Notes: generated from the sequence alone by a model not told the origin. Shown: positions 31,604 through 44,562, counted from the first letter of the stretch. The stretch is DNA of 64,000 nucleotides from Symsagittifera roscoffensis (GCF_963678635.1 NC_087065.1:10191579-10255578); one strand, 5' to 3'. Made by a program: numbers and translations.

Positions 31604-33102
31604 TAACGAGGCCAAACTGTGCATTCTCTGCATTGTAAGCGGAATCCGCAACAGGCCAAAATCAGATTTGTCGCGGAATCAGCAAAATTGCTACTTTTCT
31701 TTGATCTTCTATGCTCTTTTGGATTCCACAAACAAATACCTAAATCATTGTACCGCTCAAAATCGCTCGAAAAATAGGCGAATTTGCGGAATCCGCAACT
31801 GTATTTGCGGAATCAGAACAGTTTGTATTGTTAAATTGACCTGTTGCGGAATCCGCAACTGTAAGTTGAATCCGCAAATTGCAAGTGGAATCCGCAAATT
31901 GTAAGTGGAATCCGCATTTTGTTTGCGGGTTCCCTTTACAAATTTTTTCATGTGTAGTAGCCTTTAAAATTATACCTTTTAAATCTATGATTTGATTTCA
32001 TTGGAATAGAAATTTACCAGAAAAAAAATTTAGTAGAATAGATCAATGTTTTGGATTAATGGAATCCCAGTTACTGACCAGTATTTGGGATCGATGAAAT
32101 CCCAAATACTGAACTAATTCGACGATTTGCTATGCGTTGGGTTTCTTATCACTCTCAACCTAATGACTCCAAATAATGGATATAATCCATATTTACTCCA
32201 CAATATTCCAGTTTTTGGGATTCCATCAATCCGAAATACTGACCGGTAATTGGGATCGATGGAATCCCAAATACTGAACTAATTCGACAATTTGCTATGC
32301 GTTGGGTTTCTAATCACTCTCAACCTAATGACTCCATTTAATGGATATATTCCATATGTATTCCACATTATTCCTTTTTTCGGAGTTCATCAATCCCAAA
32401 TACTGACCTGTATTTTGGATCGATGGAAACCCAAATACTGATCTAATTTGGCGATATGCTGTGTGTTCTGTTTCCATACACTCTCAACCCAATGACTACA
32501 ATTACTGAATTTATTCGGCATTATGCTTCCAAAATCAGTATTTGGGATTGGCGCATCCCAAATACTGACCTAATTTGTCGATATGCTGTGTGTTCCATAA
32601 ACTCTCATTTCATTGCCTCCAAATATTGAAATTGTTTGGTGTTGTGTTTCCAAAATACTAAAAGAAGACATCCACCGATTTAGGTAACCAATGTTTTAAG
32701 ACTTGTTCATGGATTCCGCTGACAATGATTAAGTCTTTAGTTTTAAACTCCGCATTGCTAGAGATAAGAAATATAGCTCAGCTTCTAATTGTTCATATGC
32801 AAGTTCAGTTTTGAACAAAAATCGGAATCTACTTACATTTGCGGATTCCGTTTACATTTTGCGGAATCCACTTACAATTGCGGAATCCAGAACAACTAGC
32901 TATTTTTGATTGTTGCGGAATCCGCAACAAAACAAATGTTCCGACAAGTTTTACGTTACAGGTGTATGCATGCGGAATCCACTGAAATTTTGTTTGTGGA
33001 ATTCACTTACATTTTGGAACAATATTTTGAGACTTGTCTCTGGAATCCAGGAACATACAGGCACAAAATTGTGCTCCTATCCAGTGCACGGTTTGGCCTC
33101 AT
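31604..33102 (+). mobile_element. TA-flanked element family D, copy 2
   Basis: Starts CGAGGCCAAACTGTGCA and ends TGCACGGTTTGGCCTC. It is the unit 2 counterpart of 18,281-19,978 with the same GCGGAATCCGC-rich ends, but with fewer satellite monomers in the centre (about 32,090-32,600). Confidence 0.75.
32090..32600 (+). repeat. 165-bp tandem repeat, unit 2 copy, shorter array
   Basis: CGAyrATTTGCTATGCG words near 32,121 and 32,287 and CGATATGCTG near 32,452 and 32,578 mark about four monomers, one fewer than unit 1. Confidence 0.8.
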
Positions 33103-36100
33103 ATTGCAGAAGAGACTGGAAAAGAGCAATAAGCAGACAAAACGTTCATTTTTTTTTGAAATTCTTCACCCCCCCCCTCCAAAAGAAAATCCTAGATCCG
33201 CTCCTGCAGGAAAACGTCAGCGTGAAGAAGTGATCAAGTTTTCCTCTTTTTTAAATTTTATTAGCGTGCCAGTTTCTCATACTACATTTTTCCACTTAGC
33301 ACAGTGGTGCGAATATGTTTCCGAAAAAAATTCTGGGGTTCCGGTTTTGACGATGCCGAATTTTTCCAAAATTGGTCCAAAAAAACTCACTGTTCGAAAG
33401 TTTTAGTGTTTGGCCTACCTTGGTCTTATGAGGCTCCAAAGGATTGTTGCTTATTCGATTTAAGTTCAATTTAGTTGAAAGTCATTTTGATTTATTTTCG
33501 TATTGGTGTGGGTTTTTTGTTTCCGTGTGGGTTTTTCGTTGCCAATTTGTTCATTGCAAGACTTCTAGTTTTTTTCATTATTTGCGAGGTATATAATTTT
33601 CATGTCACCCTTAGCCATAAGGGTGATATGAAAAACATCACCATTCTGGTTTTGCTTAATGCCATTTACAGTGGTCCAAAAGAATCGCAGAACATTTGAT
33701 CGGAATCTTCAGTGACCTTTTCTATGAGCATACTCACGATGTTGCCAGATACTGCAACTAACTGTTCCAGAAAACGACGTAGATGTCCACGCTTGATTTT
33801 GGAGAGACCAAGTTCAGCTTCTAAAAAAATTCGAACAGACTTTGGAACTTTCAAACAGCATTTACGACCTGGAAAAATGTACGCCAAATTTTTCCAGGTT
33901 TATTTGGAAATACAACAATTTGTTGTGGTACACACCGGACAGTGATTGGTTTCTGTTTTTTTTAAAAAGCTGGTTTCAAGTAACTTTTCTGAAACTCCCT
34001 AAGAAGAGATGTATTACATGAGTCCAGAAGATTTTGTTCTTTAGATAAGCTTTTTTGAAGTGAGCCTAGTTGGGCTGTCGCGATTAGTTATTTGGTCGAA
34101 ACAGTATCAGTTGCCTATTAAATTTGTTTGAATCTCAAGGAGGATAAAGATCAACACAGGCTAGATTTTTCGAGCAGTTTTTAAGCAGGTTGCTTAGCGC
34201 TGGCTGTTTTCTATTGCTATTATCAAGGCATTTTTGTATGTTGTTCTTGAGGGTCTTTGTCCAGACATTTGCAACTTACTTGACCACTGATGGTCCATTC
34301 AAGGAAACTCATCTCGATGCCTATTTCAGTAAAAAACCAGAAAGCATCAACACCGGGGAGAACACAGAGAAATTTGCTGACAAATTATAGATTACAGATT
34401 TGACTGACCTTGTTGAATTTGGCACAAAAATTTTCCACTTTTTTGACGTTGGCGATGTCGAAGCGGTTTTTTAACCAAACAAACATTCTGTAAGATGAAA
34501 ATCACAGACGTAGCACTGAATGCTCCAACAATAAGTGAAGTACACTTGAATGAAGTTTTTGTTCAAAGTGATTTTTGACTCATCGGTTTTCTGACTTGCA
34601 GTCAATCATTTTTTATTTATACAAAAAATGGTTGCAATTTTTGATTGATCTTCGTTTTGTCAACCGAGGTCCATCGTCGGCCAGATTTTTTTCCTGATCA
34701 AAAAGGGTTACTAATTGTAGTAGTTCATTATGGCCGATCAAAAATTTGATCGTAACATTGAAACATTTTCGGGATTCTGAGATCCAACATGGAAGTATAA
34801 ATTGAGTCCACATATGCATGATACCAACCTTGATGCTTGTGGAGGCGCAGTGAAAGTTTAAGACAATACTTTATAATCACCTGTCATCTGACTCTTTGGA
34901 GCAACTGCTCCATAAAAAGATGTTATAATACTGCTCGTTTGTGTAGAGATCTGGGTAGATTTGCATCTAAAAAAAAATTCATTTTGAGAAAAAACGCAAT
35001 TTCATCGCCAGATATTTCGAATCTAGTTGTTGCAGTTGTAATTAAAGACTAGGTTTTTTCTTGTTGTAGCGAAGGATAAAAATTTTGATTTTTTAATTGA
35101 GAATAAAGAAGCTTTGGGCTTGTTTTGAGCTGCAACAACTATGCTACTATTGAATGATGTAAAACGAGGTAAACTTGAGACAAGGAGCCAGTGGGAAAAT
35201 ATCTCACTGAAGCAACTAAAACAAGCAAGCAGAAAGTAATTTGACTAAACCTACGAGGAGAAGGTTTTGCTCTGACGATAATAATAGCAACCCTAGAGAC
35301 AAATAACTTCCAAGAAAATAGGTTGACTGATCACTTTTTGGGAAGAAGAGTTGCTGTGATGAACAAAGACGTAGTGGTAGAGACGGCTAGTGACGATAAA
35401 GTGGCTGGACGCAATCGGCTTCAAAGAAAAGGCTGATCAAGCTATCAAAATAGAAAAACTAGAAACTACTAGCAAGGTGGCAGTAAAACTGGGTTGAGCC
35501 AATTTCAGAGCGATAATTTGATCTGCTGAAAAAACGTTCAGTTCTACTGACTTAGCAACCTTGCACAGAAAACGGGCTAAGCCAAACTCAAGGAAGATTG
35601 TTTGTCTGATGAATAACCTATAAACGCTAGTGACGACTAGCAAGAACGCAGGTAATCTGGTCGAAACAAACCTCAAGAAGGGACTTTGATCTGAAGAACA
35701 GACAAAAGACAATAAAGGTTGCGAAACGACTTGCGGAAAGATCGAAGAAAGCTTTGAAATGAACTTGCGAGGTAACCAAATCTCCGAAACGCTTCATGTT
35801 CAAGTTGCTGTTGTAGTTCGTTGTGTTCTTTGTCGAAGGATGCGATAGCATATCAAGCCGTTGCAGATGACCCTACGAGTTTCTCTTGTAAACATTTAAA
35901 CTATGTGTTATTTAACAAAAACCTACCCATTAATACTAGATTTAGATCAAATTTCTATAATTTTGAATACATCTGGCTACTACACGGAGATTAAAGGTTC
36001 AAATCATCTAATAACTTCTTATTGTAAAATACATAGAATAGGAAAGTTGTATTTAGGAAACAATATATATTTTTTCAGCGCTGATTAAATTGGAGATGCC

Positions 36101-37467
36101 TATGATTAAGTAAATGCGACAACAAATGAAAAAAAATTTCAGAGAAAACCTACTCGTGAGTTTGTCTTTTTCATTTCCTAACACTAGTTATTTTTTGTAA
36201 AAACTTTACTATTCCCAAATTGACACACAATTAAGTTTGTGAGCATTTAATTGAATACTACAAACCAGGAAACAAACAGAAACTAAGCATTTTCGCTTGG
36301 ATACTTTTTTATTTCTACGTAAAGCTTTATGAAATTTTTGACTGAAAAACGCTCAAATAAAAGTTTTGCGAAAGCTCCTTGATTGTTATAATTGTTATAA
36401 CTCAAAATTGATTTCTGTTGTATGCAGTTGCTCCAACTATTCAAATCACTTAATAATCGTATGAGTGTTAAATAAATTGAATTTGAATTGAAGAAAAAAT
36501 TATTTAAATGAACGATCTAGCTTGCTGTGAAGAAAGCAAAAATTGTGGGAACCCACGATTTGCGACCAATCCAATCGTAAAAAGCAATCTAAATGAATTA
36601 ATTCAACACTTTACTGAAACCTTGACTTCAAATTGGGGTAGCAGCCTTGCTGGGGACAAAAGTGACTCAAAACTGTGAATAGATGGCCATATTCATATGG
36701 AGTTATAAAATATTTGCCTTTGAGTTCCATTTTCATAATTCTCTTTTTTTAGTTTACCCAACAAAGTTACGCAGCTTGTATTTTTTATCAAAAATCAACG
36801 AAAGAGTATGTTTACGAAGGAAAGTGAAAGTCTCAAAATATCAACATTATATTATGACTTCATAAGGTCATTTAAAAAAAGCTATCAGAAGATCGACTAA
36901 AAAGAAAAATAGACTCGACCTTAAGGAAAAAACCAAGTGAAAATCAACAAGAGGAGTTTTCAGAACAAACTGAATTCAATTGTTCTTTGGGAGACTCTCT
37001 TGCGTTTTTTCTAGCAATGCCCGCTCATGGATATTTAAAATCATGTTAGGAAGAACTTTTACTCTGCCTTTTGTTAAGCAAAGTACAAAGTTTTTAGATT
37101 TCATCAGCAAAATATACAACCAAACATTTCAAAGAATTTGTAGTAAGGCGTATTTTGCAGTTTTGACTAATCATGAACGATCATGAATATAATAACCGAA
37201 AACATTTCCGACATCAATTAGCGTTTGAACAAAACAGGAGGCAAACTCGATATATATTCAAGCCAAAAATGCTATTAGAATACAGAAACTTGTTCACAAC
37301 AAAAATTGTCTTCATAGCAGCCGAAAAAAAAAGATATTTTCAGAAAAATGACACAAATTTTGAGATAATTGGTATTTTTGAAAAAAACTAAGTTGTTAGA
37401 GTGCAATTTTTGTTACCAAACAACAGTTATTCTGATAAAACAAGAGCTCCACGTCGATAATTGCAGG
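33103..37467. other. duplicated ~4.3-kb stretch without a recognised gene (unit 2)
   Basis: Counterpart of 19,979-24,006. It contains about 325 extra bases at 35,655-35,979 that extend a minus-strand frame (35,437-35,712). In the frames I compared, copies differ by stops, so coding is doubtful. GCAGG at 37,463-37,467 is the left target duplication of the gypsy element. Confidence 0.5.
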
Positions 37468-37688
37468 TGTTGTGATGTGTCCTATGTCTATCTTAATGAC
37501 CTTCGATATTGATTAAATACCTGTCAACTTTGCACGATCATAAAATTTGCATCGGTCGATCATAGTGTATTGGTTCAGTGTTAGTTTTAGAACGTTTTAA
37601 ATTCACACTCTATTTTATTTGTTTTAATCTTTTAAGTAATTGTATATTAGTTGTACATACCTACATAGGTAATAGAATTTTTTTATTA
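37468..37688 (+). repeat. gypsy 5' LTR, copy 2 (221 bp)
   Basis: TGTTGTGATGTG to TTTTTTATTA, preceded by GCAGG and followed directly by the primer-binding site TGGCGCAGTCAAAT at 37,689. Confidence 0.9.
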
Positions 37689-38387
37689 TGGCGCAGTCAA
37701 ATAAATCGAACGTGCGTGGAGTCCCTTTCTTTTGGCCGAACCATACTCTAGAGCCACCGCGTTCCTGGACCCAATGGAGCGACCAATTTCAGTTGGCGAT
37801 AATTGCGAAAGAAAATCTGGACACAGATAGTCTCAACGGACCAAAAACGCAAATTCCTATTCTGGAGCAAGCCACAAGAAGCGAGTAGGACACAGACAGA
37901 GCCAAAAGAGAGACGAGGAACAAGAACGCAATGAAACAATACGAAGCCGTTTTTGTGGATCTTGTTTTTAGCAATAGGGAGCGAAGGAAAAAGGGTCTTT
38001 GCTCAAAAGAACCCTCGGGTAAAGATTGTAGCTTTCTCATTCACGGAGTTCTGGACATTACTTGACACCGCATTCAATAAACCTCCTAACACAACGTTCG
38101 AGAGGTACAAACTACCGAACCGTAAACACAAAAACCGGGAATCATGCGAACAATTCTGGGGAGCACTGACGGACTTGGCAAAAACATGCAGCATAAGAGT
38201 GAGTGTCGAAGCCGAATGGACAAGAGATATCTTCATTTGCAACATGAAGAACACGGAAACCCAAAGGAAACTTCTCTCTTCCACGATGAGCCCATCGGAA
38301 GCGCTGAACCAGGCCTTAACTGATGAAAAAGGCTATTTTAACCACGAAAAACTGACTAACATGGCCAGATCCTCGACCAACGGGTGA
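37688..38387 (+). pseudogene. gag: gypsy gag, copy 2, broken
   Basis: The same LTR/primer-site start codon as copy 1. The first frame ends at 37,888. Relative to unit 1 a deletion of about 85 bases lies between two GAAGCCG words (near 37,943). A second frame (37,953-38,387) keeps the later capsid region (FAQKNPRVK, LAKTCSIRV, NMKNTETQRKLL) and matches the gag at 63,476 in part. Confidence 0.82.
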
Positions 38388-38459
38388 CTTTTTAAATCTT
38401 TTAACTCACACAATCAGATCAAGAAAGAATCAAGCCTCATCATAGAAAGAATTAATCCG

Positions 38460-38610
38460 TGCATGAAATGTGGGAACCCATTTACGAAAGGACATCTAAA
38501 TGTATGCCCAGAGAAGGATATAACATGTATAAACTGTAATTACAGAAGACACTTTGCTAATCTATGTAAATCCTGTAAAACGACACACTGTAAATACTGT
38601 ATCTGATAAC
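38460..38610 (+). pseudogene. gypsy zinc knuckles, copy 2
   Basis: The same two boxes as copy 1; the second reads CINCNYRRHFANLC (38,526-38,567) and keeps C-x2-C-x4-H-x4-C. Confidence 0.85.
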
Positions 38611-39199
38611 TATGTAAATACTGAGAATTGTATATACGTCCCGCCGTTAAGTTCGTGGAGTGAAAATCAAGAAATGCGCGGAGCGATAAGCGCCCGGAAC
38701 GAACGCGGACAGAGTGACAATGACGATTTTTTGGTATTGAGCGTGGGAACAATCTACGACAAAAATGGACTTGAAACTAAAAAACTTTTAAATATAGGAT
38801 TGGGATGGGAAAGGATCGTGAACATGAACATTCCGGTAGAATCAAAGATTCCTGTTAGCTTTTTAAAACAAAACGTGTTGCACGAACATAAACTAAAATA
38901 TCCCAACCTTAAAATCTAGCCAGTGGAAAATAGGATTAGAGAGCTAGGAAATTCAATGAGATGAGACAGGCTGAAGCCGACAAAAACCGACTCCGTTTTG
39001 GCCTGTAATTACAAAGGACACTCCGCTTAACAAACGTAACATCCCGTAACAAATGACCCACTGTAAATACGTTAGAATTAAGAAGGACATGCGAGATGTC
39101 CATGTTAGCTGTGTCTCTAATCCGCAATAAGTCTCATTGTTAGGACGCAATCCAACGGATGGATTAATGAAGAAACACCGTTCTTTATCACCTGTGGCC

Positions 39200-40050
39200 G
39201 CGAACGCAATATTCTGGTGAATGATAACTTACCAAGGTTAGGCATCGAAGTGAAGCAGAAGAAATGGCCACAGCCGATTTGCTCAGACAGTCAACCACCA
39301 TTCGAGAGTAAATGGTTTAAACCATACTCACCAACTGATAACTGTTTTATTAAGTTCAAAGATTTATTTTCTCGAGTGGGAAAAATCCCTAACTATCGCA
39401 TGGTCACACACTTCCATACCCCGTTTAAACTTGTTCAGGCGAAAGGGAGAAGAATCCCTCTACACTTACTCGCGGGATTTAATGAGGAATTAGGAAGAAT
39501 GGAGACCGAGGGTCTCATTATAAAACTTGAAAAGTGTGACGTAGATTGTTTTATCAGCCCAATTTTTATAACCAGGAAGAAAGACGGTTCGATTAAATTC
39601 GCGTTAGATTCTAAATTGTTAACTGACCAGATTTTTGAAAACAAACATCAAAAGCCAAAATTTCATGAACTTATAGATTACGTGGCTTTACAAATCTCAG
39701 AAAAACCAACTGAACAAGATTGATTTAGCAACTTGGATCTGAAAATTCATATAGCCAACTTAAATTGTGCAAAACAACGAGTAAGCAATTTGACTTCAGT
39801 ATTGTGGGCGGTGAAACAACGGAAACATATCGTTTTTTAATTGGACTTTACGGACTGGGTGATATGTTCAACGAATTTTAACGGGTCATGGACTCTCTTT
39901 TAAAGAACATACCGTTCACAAACTGCTTTATAGACGATACACTGGTGGCATCGAAGGAATCACTGGAGGAACAAAAAACAACAGTTAATAAAATTCTAAC
40001 AATTCTGGACAAGAACAATATGGCGGTCAAATGCGCATTCTTCTAGTCAG
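39200..40050 (+). pseudogene. pol: gypsy protease end and reverse transcriptase, copy 2
   Basis: A 168-codon frame (39,217-39,723) holds the protease tail (NDNLPRLGI) and the first RT blocks through KKDGSIKFALDSKLL without the unit 1 frameshift. A stop follows at 39,721. The FIDD catalytic box is at 39,927-39,938 in another frame. Confidence 0.88.
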
Positions 40051-40091
40051 AAAAAGAAAGCTTAAAAGTCTCGGGAGAGGGAGTACGACCT

Positions 40092-40730
40092 TTGGTCGGT
40101 AAAGCAGACGCCATCACGAGCCTGCCAATCCGCAAGAACATTTCGGAACTGCGATCCTTCTTTGGCTCCATAAATCAATATGTAAAGTTTGTCCCGAATT
40201 TATTAATTTTAAGCTCTCCACTACGTCCCCTGTTAAACAAAATATCGGTATATAGATGGCACAAAAACCATTCCTTAGCCTTAGAAAAACTAAAAACAGA
40301 AATTGTAAATATTACGAAAAACAGCCACTTCGATATAAAAAAAGCGAGATTAAAAACGACGCTTCTCATAGCGGTCTGGGCGCAACTTTAAAACGATTCC
40401 AAGGGGGGCAGTGGAAAAGATTTGTATTCGCCTCAAGATTTTTTTAAAAACCATGAAATGAAATATTCTATAAAAAAAATTGGATTTGCTGGGCGTGGTG
40501 TGGGCTTTAGCACACGTTAGAAATTAACTTTACGGGGCAGAATTCGAAATCGTTACGGACCATAAAACTCTGCTCTCTCTTTGTGCTCTCTTGGCAAACC
40601 ATAAAAACAAAACTATGCATGGTCGATTGGTGCGTTGGGTAAACAGAATGTTACCTTTTAACTTTAAAATTTCCCATATACCAGGAAAAGATATTGGTTT
40701 CACAGAACTTTTATCTATCTAGATTACCTT
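40092..40730 (+). pseudogene. gypsy RT thumb and RNase H, copy 2, broken
   Basis: LRSFFGSINQYVKFVPNL, then LLGVVWALAHV and a TDHKTL box near 40,556-40,573 (Ala changed to Thr relative to copy 1) and HIPGKD. Frameshifts and stops break the frame. Confidence 0.82.
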
Positions 40731-41573
40731 TGGGAAAATTCCTTCCACCTTCTTACTACGACGAAGAATTTGTAGTCGCTTCAATCGACAAAATTCAGAA
40801 TTTTTTATCCGATAAAGACCATTTTAATCTTTTAAATGTGAATTCATTAGATAGACCTTTGGTTGCTGTAAAAACTAATACGCTCGTTAATAGTTATATC
40901 CCGTCGGGAGTAGGAAATTCAAGCGATCTGGTCGGTCAAGATCTTTTTATTAGCTCTTTAGCTTATTCCAATCTCAAAATTATTGTCGCTATCATATCTT
41001 GTATTGCTCAGTCAAAAACAATTGTCAATAATTTTCACCTCCGAGCAGAAAATTGTACTTCCAAGTGTTTACCTCTTGACAATTCTAAATATAAATACAG
41101 GAGCATTGTTTTTTCGGACAAGGTCATTTTACATTTTATCATTAAAAATAAACCGTTAAATCTTCAAAACAAAAAAAATTTTCGAAACAAAAAAAATGGA
41201 AGACATTACCAGCCCACTACTTAATATTCCAGAAGAACACAATATTTCTTTAAAATTAAAGGTAACTATCTCCCGGACAATTACGCAAATCTGCTGAAAA
41301 GATTTAAAGCTGACTGAAAACTACCCATAATGACGTTCGCGAACGAGGAAATAACCTGGACTTCGCAGGATCTTTGGACACGTTTTGGGGAACGAAAACA
41401 TATATTCTCTTGTGCATCGATCGCTAAGTTTCTATCGGCGAAATTAGTCAACAACACTACTTCAAACGCAGTTACCTCATTTCTAAACGATTGTTGCCAT
41501 CTTCACGGATTTCGAAGAAAGATTAGAGTCGACCATGGGTCGGGATTTTATCACACAGTTTTAAATTCCTGTT

Positions 41574-43013
41574 TGATTTATTAAACAGGTATTATGAAAA
41601 CGTTTTTTTTTCCAGATGAGATCTGGTTTTTTTTATTTTTTTTTATTATGATTTTTTTGAGACGATTTTTCGAAAAATTCGCTTTCCCAAAAAACTACCC
41701 GTCAGCGTCAGATTCTCATAAAAGTGGTACCAATGGATTCAGTAGTATTTCACCTACTTGCCTGCATGAAATTTAGGGCAATTTTTACCCTACCCCACCC
41801 CCTACGGTCTTAGAAAAGCTTCACAACTCGGTACTTTTTCCACTTTTTGCCCATTTTTTCGGAATTTTTCGATTTCCTCAAAAACTACCCGTCCAGATTT
41901 AAGATTAAGGGTTTAATCAATAGACCAGGTTGTAGGAAACTCCCATGCACAAGCGGCTGGTCCCTAATTTGCTTAGGGGAAGAGCTATAGACTTAGGAAA
42001 AGTTTTTTTTAAAGTTTTTTGGCATTGGAACAAAGATTCAATATACTTATTGTGTGTATTTTTAGACAATGGAATCCGCTATGCTTACGTTTTCTCGCTT
42101 TTGCTTGGTGCTATTGGCTTTGTGTTGAGTTTTTTTGTATGGTTCGAAGAAGTCCAACGAGAAGTTGCACGAGTTACGCTAGTTCTCTTTAATCTGGTCG
42201 GTTTGTTCCAGAACGTTTTTGTGATGTCAGTTATAGTCAACATATTATAGTCATATTTGCAATGCTTGGACAAAATTTAATTAATTCGAAAACTAAAGAG
42301 TCGTTAGAAAAATGAAAAATACTTTATTTCATTAATGTTAGCTGGTTTGTGAAACACACATTTCACTTAATTCTAGTGAATAATTATTCACATTGTTGAA
42401 GCATTGTGCATATGATTTTATTTTAAATATATTTAGCATGTTACCATGATTGATACGGTTTGCCTTGTCGCACTGTGAAAGGCCCGTTTAATTCACATTA
42501 CGGTTGCCTTGTCGCACTGTGAAAGGCTCGTTTAATTTTAGTACGGTTTGCCTTGTCGCTCTGTGAAAGGCCCGTTTAATTCTGGCAGAGTGATGCACAC
42601 AATTACCTTGCTACATTAGTTTACAAAACTCATCCAAAATCAATCTGCGATTTCGCTAACCTTACACCCCCACCCACATTTTTTCAAACTCGTTTTTTTA
42701 ATAAAACAAAAAGCGCTAGCTAATTCGATTTCATCAAAAATTTGTATAACGTTTTTTCTGAAATAACCAAACAGGTCTCTCCAGCTTCCAGCTGGGCCCC
42801 TATTGTCTAGGGAAACACTTATGGACTTGAAAAGTTCCCTCATGAAAACTTTTTACCAAATCGTTACCAATGAATGCATAAGCTTCTCTTTCACTTTTTT
42901 TTGCGTAGGAAGGGCGCTATCGACTTGAGAAACCTAAAATTTTAAAACAATTTTAAAATAATCAATATTAAAATAATCAAACAGGTCTCTCCAGCTTTCA
43001 GCTGGGCCCCTAG
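41574..43013 (+). mobile_element. 1.44-kb insertion in the unit 2 integrase
   Basis: Absent from unit 1, where CACACAATTTTA runs straight into CATCCTTCTGTGG (28,374-28,396). It starts near a hairpin CCTGTTT-GATTTATT-AAACAGG (41,569-41,591) and ends AACAGGTCTCTCCAGCTTTCAGCTGGGCCCCTA; a near copy of that end is at about 42,768-42,812. It contains ACTACCCGTC...GGTTTAATC satellite words shared with intron 7 of the CFAP58-like gene, a 101-codon frame (41,945-42,250) I do not recognise, and a triple repeat. Target duplication is unclear. Confidence 0.75.
42455..42585 (+). repeat. three tandem copies of a ~44-bp repeat
   Basis: ACGGTTTGCCTTGTCGCACT...GAAAGGCCCGTTTAATT starts at 42,455, 42,500 and 42,543, with small differences between copies. 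Confidence 0.9.
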
Positions 43014-43329
43014 TCCTTCTGTGGAAAGTATAAGATCGATAGCATTTATTGTACAGCCGGCAATCATAGGTCTAATGGGCTAGTGGAAAGACTTGTATGA
43101 ACTGTAAAGACCAAATTGATAGCCATGTCATTTGATTTACCAAACCTACTTTAAATTCTTCGATCGAAAAATTTATCTGGAGCCTCAGAGTTACAAAACA
43201 AACCGCTATCAGTTGTATTCCGTTCGAGAAACATTTTTAGAGAACGGCTAATATTAGATGGAAGAATCTGATTTCCCTTGATAACCATTTAGATTTAACG
43301 AAATCCATTCTATCTGACTGACGGGGCCA

Positions 43330-44052
43330 GAAATTGGGAAATGCACGACGGCGCGGAAGACGGCAACCTTGATGCTGACATGGGCACTCCATCCGACTAC
43401 GAAGATAACCTGCTAGCCCCTACAATTCCAAGGACTCCCGTAAAAGAAGTGCATAGTCCGGGTAAATGCTCAAGATCGACGACGAAACTAGTCTCCGGAG
43501 GTAAATACTATAGAAGGGCTGCCAACAGAAAAATTGGGGAACCTTATTTTAATCTTGTAAAGAGGATATCATCGACTCGTCTGAGCATACCATACCACTT
43601 GATAATGGCCACTTTTTACGGAAATCGACTGAACCTACAAGGGAAAACTCTTTCCAGGTCTTAGGAAAACTGTCGTGAATCAGTCACCCATCGGGCACAA
43701 TCTAACTATACCTTCGAGTTTAGCAGAAAAAAAAGCTATCTCCACCGATGAATACAATTCTGACCGATAAAACTCAGTTAATGCAAGGCACTTCAAGAGC
43801 GGATAGGCCTACTCAAGTGTCTGGACGGACCGTCGAGAGACCCATTAGTTACACACGATCTTTCACGTAACACCTCAGGTTCCTCGTCATCTTTAAACTT
43901 AAACTATTCTGATGGAAAAATAGACAATTTTTTCGAGGTTAAGACAAAAATATTGCTCAGCCGACTCGGGATCTAACCAAGGGTTAGTTTTTACAGGTGA
44001 TGACAACAATCAATCAACTAGGCCTAACCTCACAGTTTGCACAGAACACCCT
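43330..44052 (+). pseudogene. gypsy pol C-terminal tail, copy 2, first part
   Basis: Same acidic and basic stretches as copy 1. The frame runs 43,341-43,664 and then stops. Confidence 0.6.
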
Positions 44053-44562
44053 GTGGTGATGGACGTGCCAGATGCAGTGAAAATAGAAGGCTCTGAAAAC
44101 AACCCAATTCTGTTGGACAGTACCCCAGTAGAACATCAACCGAGACAGTCTATGCAGCGCAGAAACGTGGGACCCCCGAAATTCTTCGGAGATCGAAGAT
44201 ACATAGATATCGTTCTAGAAAAAGATGACCAGAACACTCAAGTGTTAACGGTACAGGACGATGTTTTTAACTATCCGAGGGCAACCTTCACCGTCACTTC
44301 ACCTTCAGACCTCCTAATACCACTTGCGGAGGCACCACCAAAATCACCCTTGTCGCAGAAAATACCCTATTCTGGTCATCTCAGAAATCTATCCCATCGT
44401 GAAATTCAGACAATCTTAACAAACACATCCTTCGGATCCTCCTCTTCACCCCGACCTGCTACATATACAACTGACGATATAGAAGGAACAAGTGATTTTT
44501 CATTGACAATAGATACAGACCTGAATCACAGACTAGACGATTTCGATGCAAGATTTCATTAA
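44053..44562 (+). CDS. gypsy pol C-terminal tail (169-codon open frame)
   Basis: An intact frame in the 3' part of the element, present once because unit 1 is cut just before it. It includes RRNVGPPKFFGDRRYID, like the basic, Pro-rich ends of gypsy pol proteins, then an acidic Ser/Thr-rich tail. I see no signal peptide or transmembrane segment, so it is not an envelope gene. Most of it may descend from the pol reading frame. Confidence 0.55.
   Translation: MVMDVPDAVKIEGSENNPILLDSTPVEHQPRQSMQRRNVGPPKFFGDRRYIDIVLEKDDQNTQVLTVQDDVFNYPRATFTVTSPSDLLIPLAEAPPKSPLSQKIPYSGHLRNLSHREIQTILTNTSFGSSSSPRPATYTTDDIEGTSDFSLTIDTDLNHRLDDFDARFH

Larger units (their letters stand above)
40731..43300 (+). pseudogene. 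gypsy integrase, copy 2, split by a 1.44-kb insertion
   Basis: Blocks WTSQDLWTRFG (from about 41,348) and FRRKIRVDHGSGF (41,513-41,551, second catalytic Asp) lie before the insertion at 41,574-43,013. The SNGLVERL block follows it (about 43,070-43,093). Stops are present on both sides. Confidence 0.82.
29410..44056 (+). repeat. tandem duplication, unit 2
   Basis: Begins with the copied last 20 bases and donor of the candidate first exon (ACAAAACTGAACGACTTCAG|GTACGC), then follows unit 1 to the CACCCTGTGG word at 44,056. It is longer than unit 1, mainly through two MITEs, a rearranged hAT-like cluster and a 1.44-kb insertion in the integrase. Confidence 0.92.

Noticed and set aside
44053-44562. 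Envelope gene of the gypsy element
   Set aside because: No signal peptide, membrane segment or Cys pattern; composition and place fit the end of pol.
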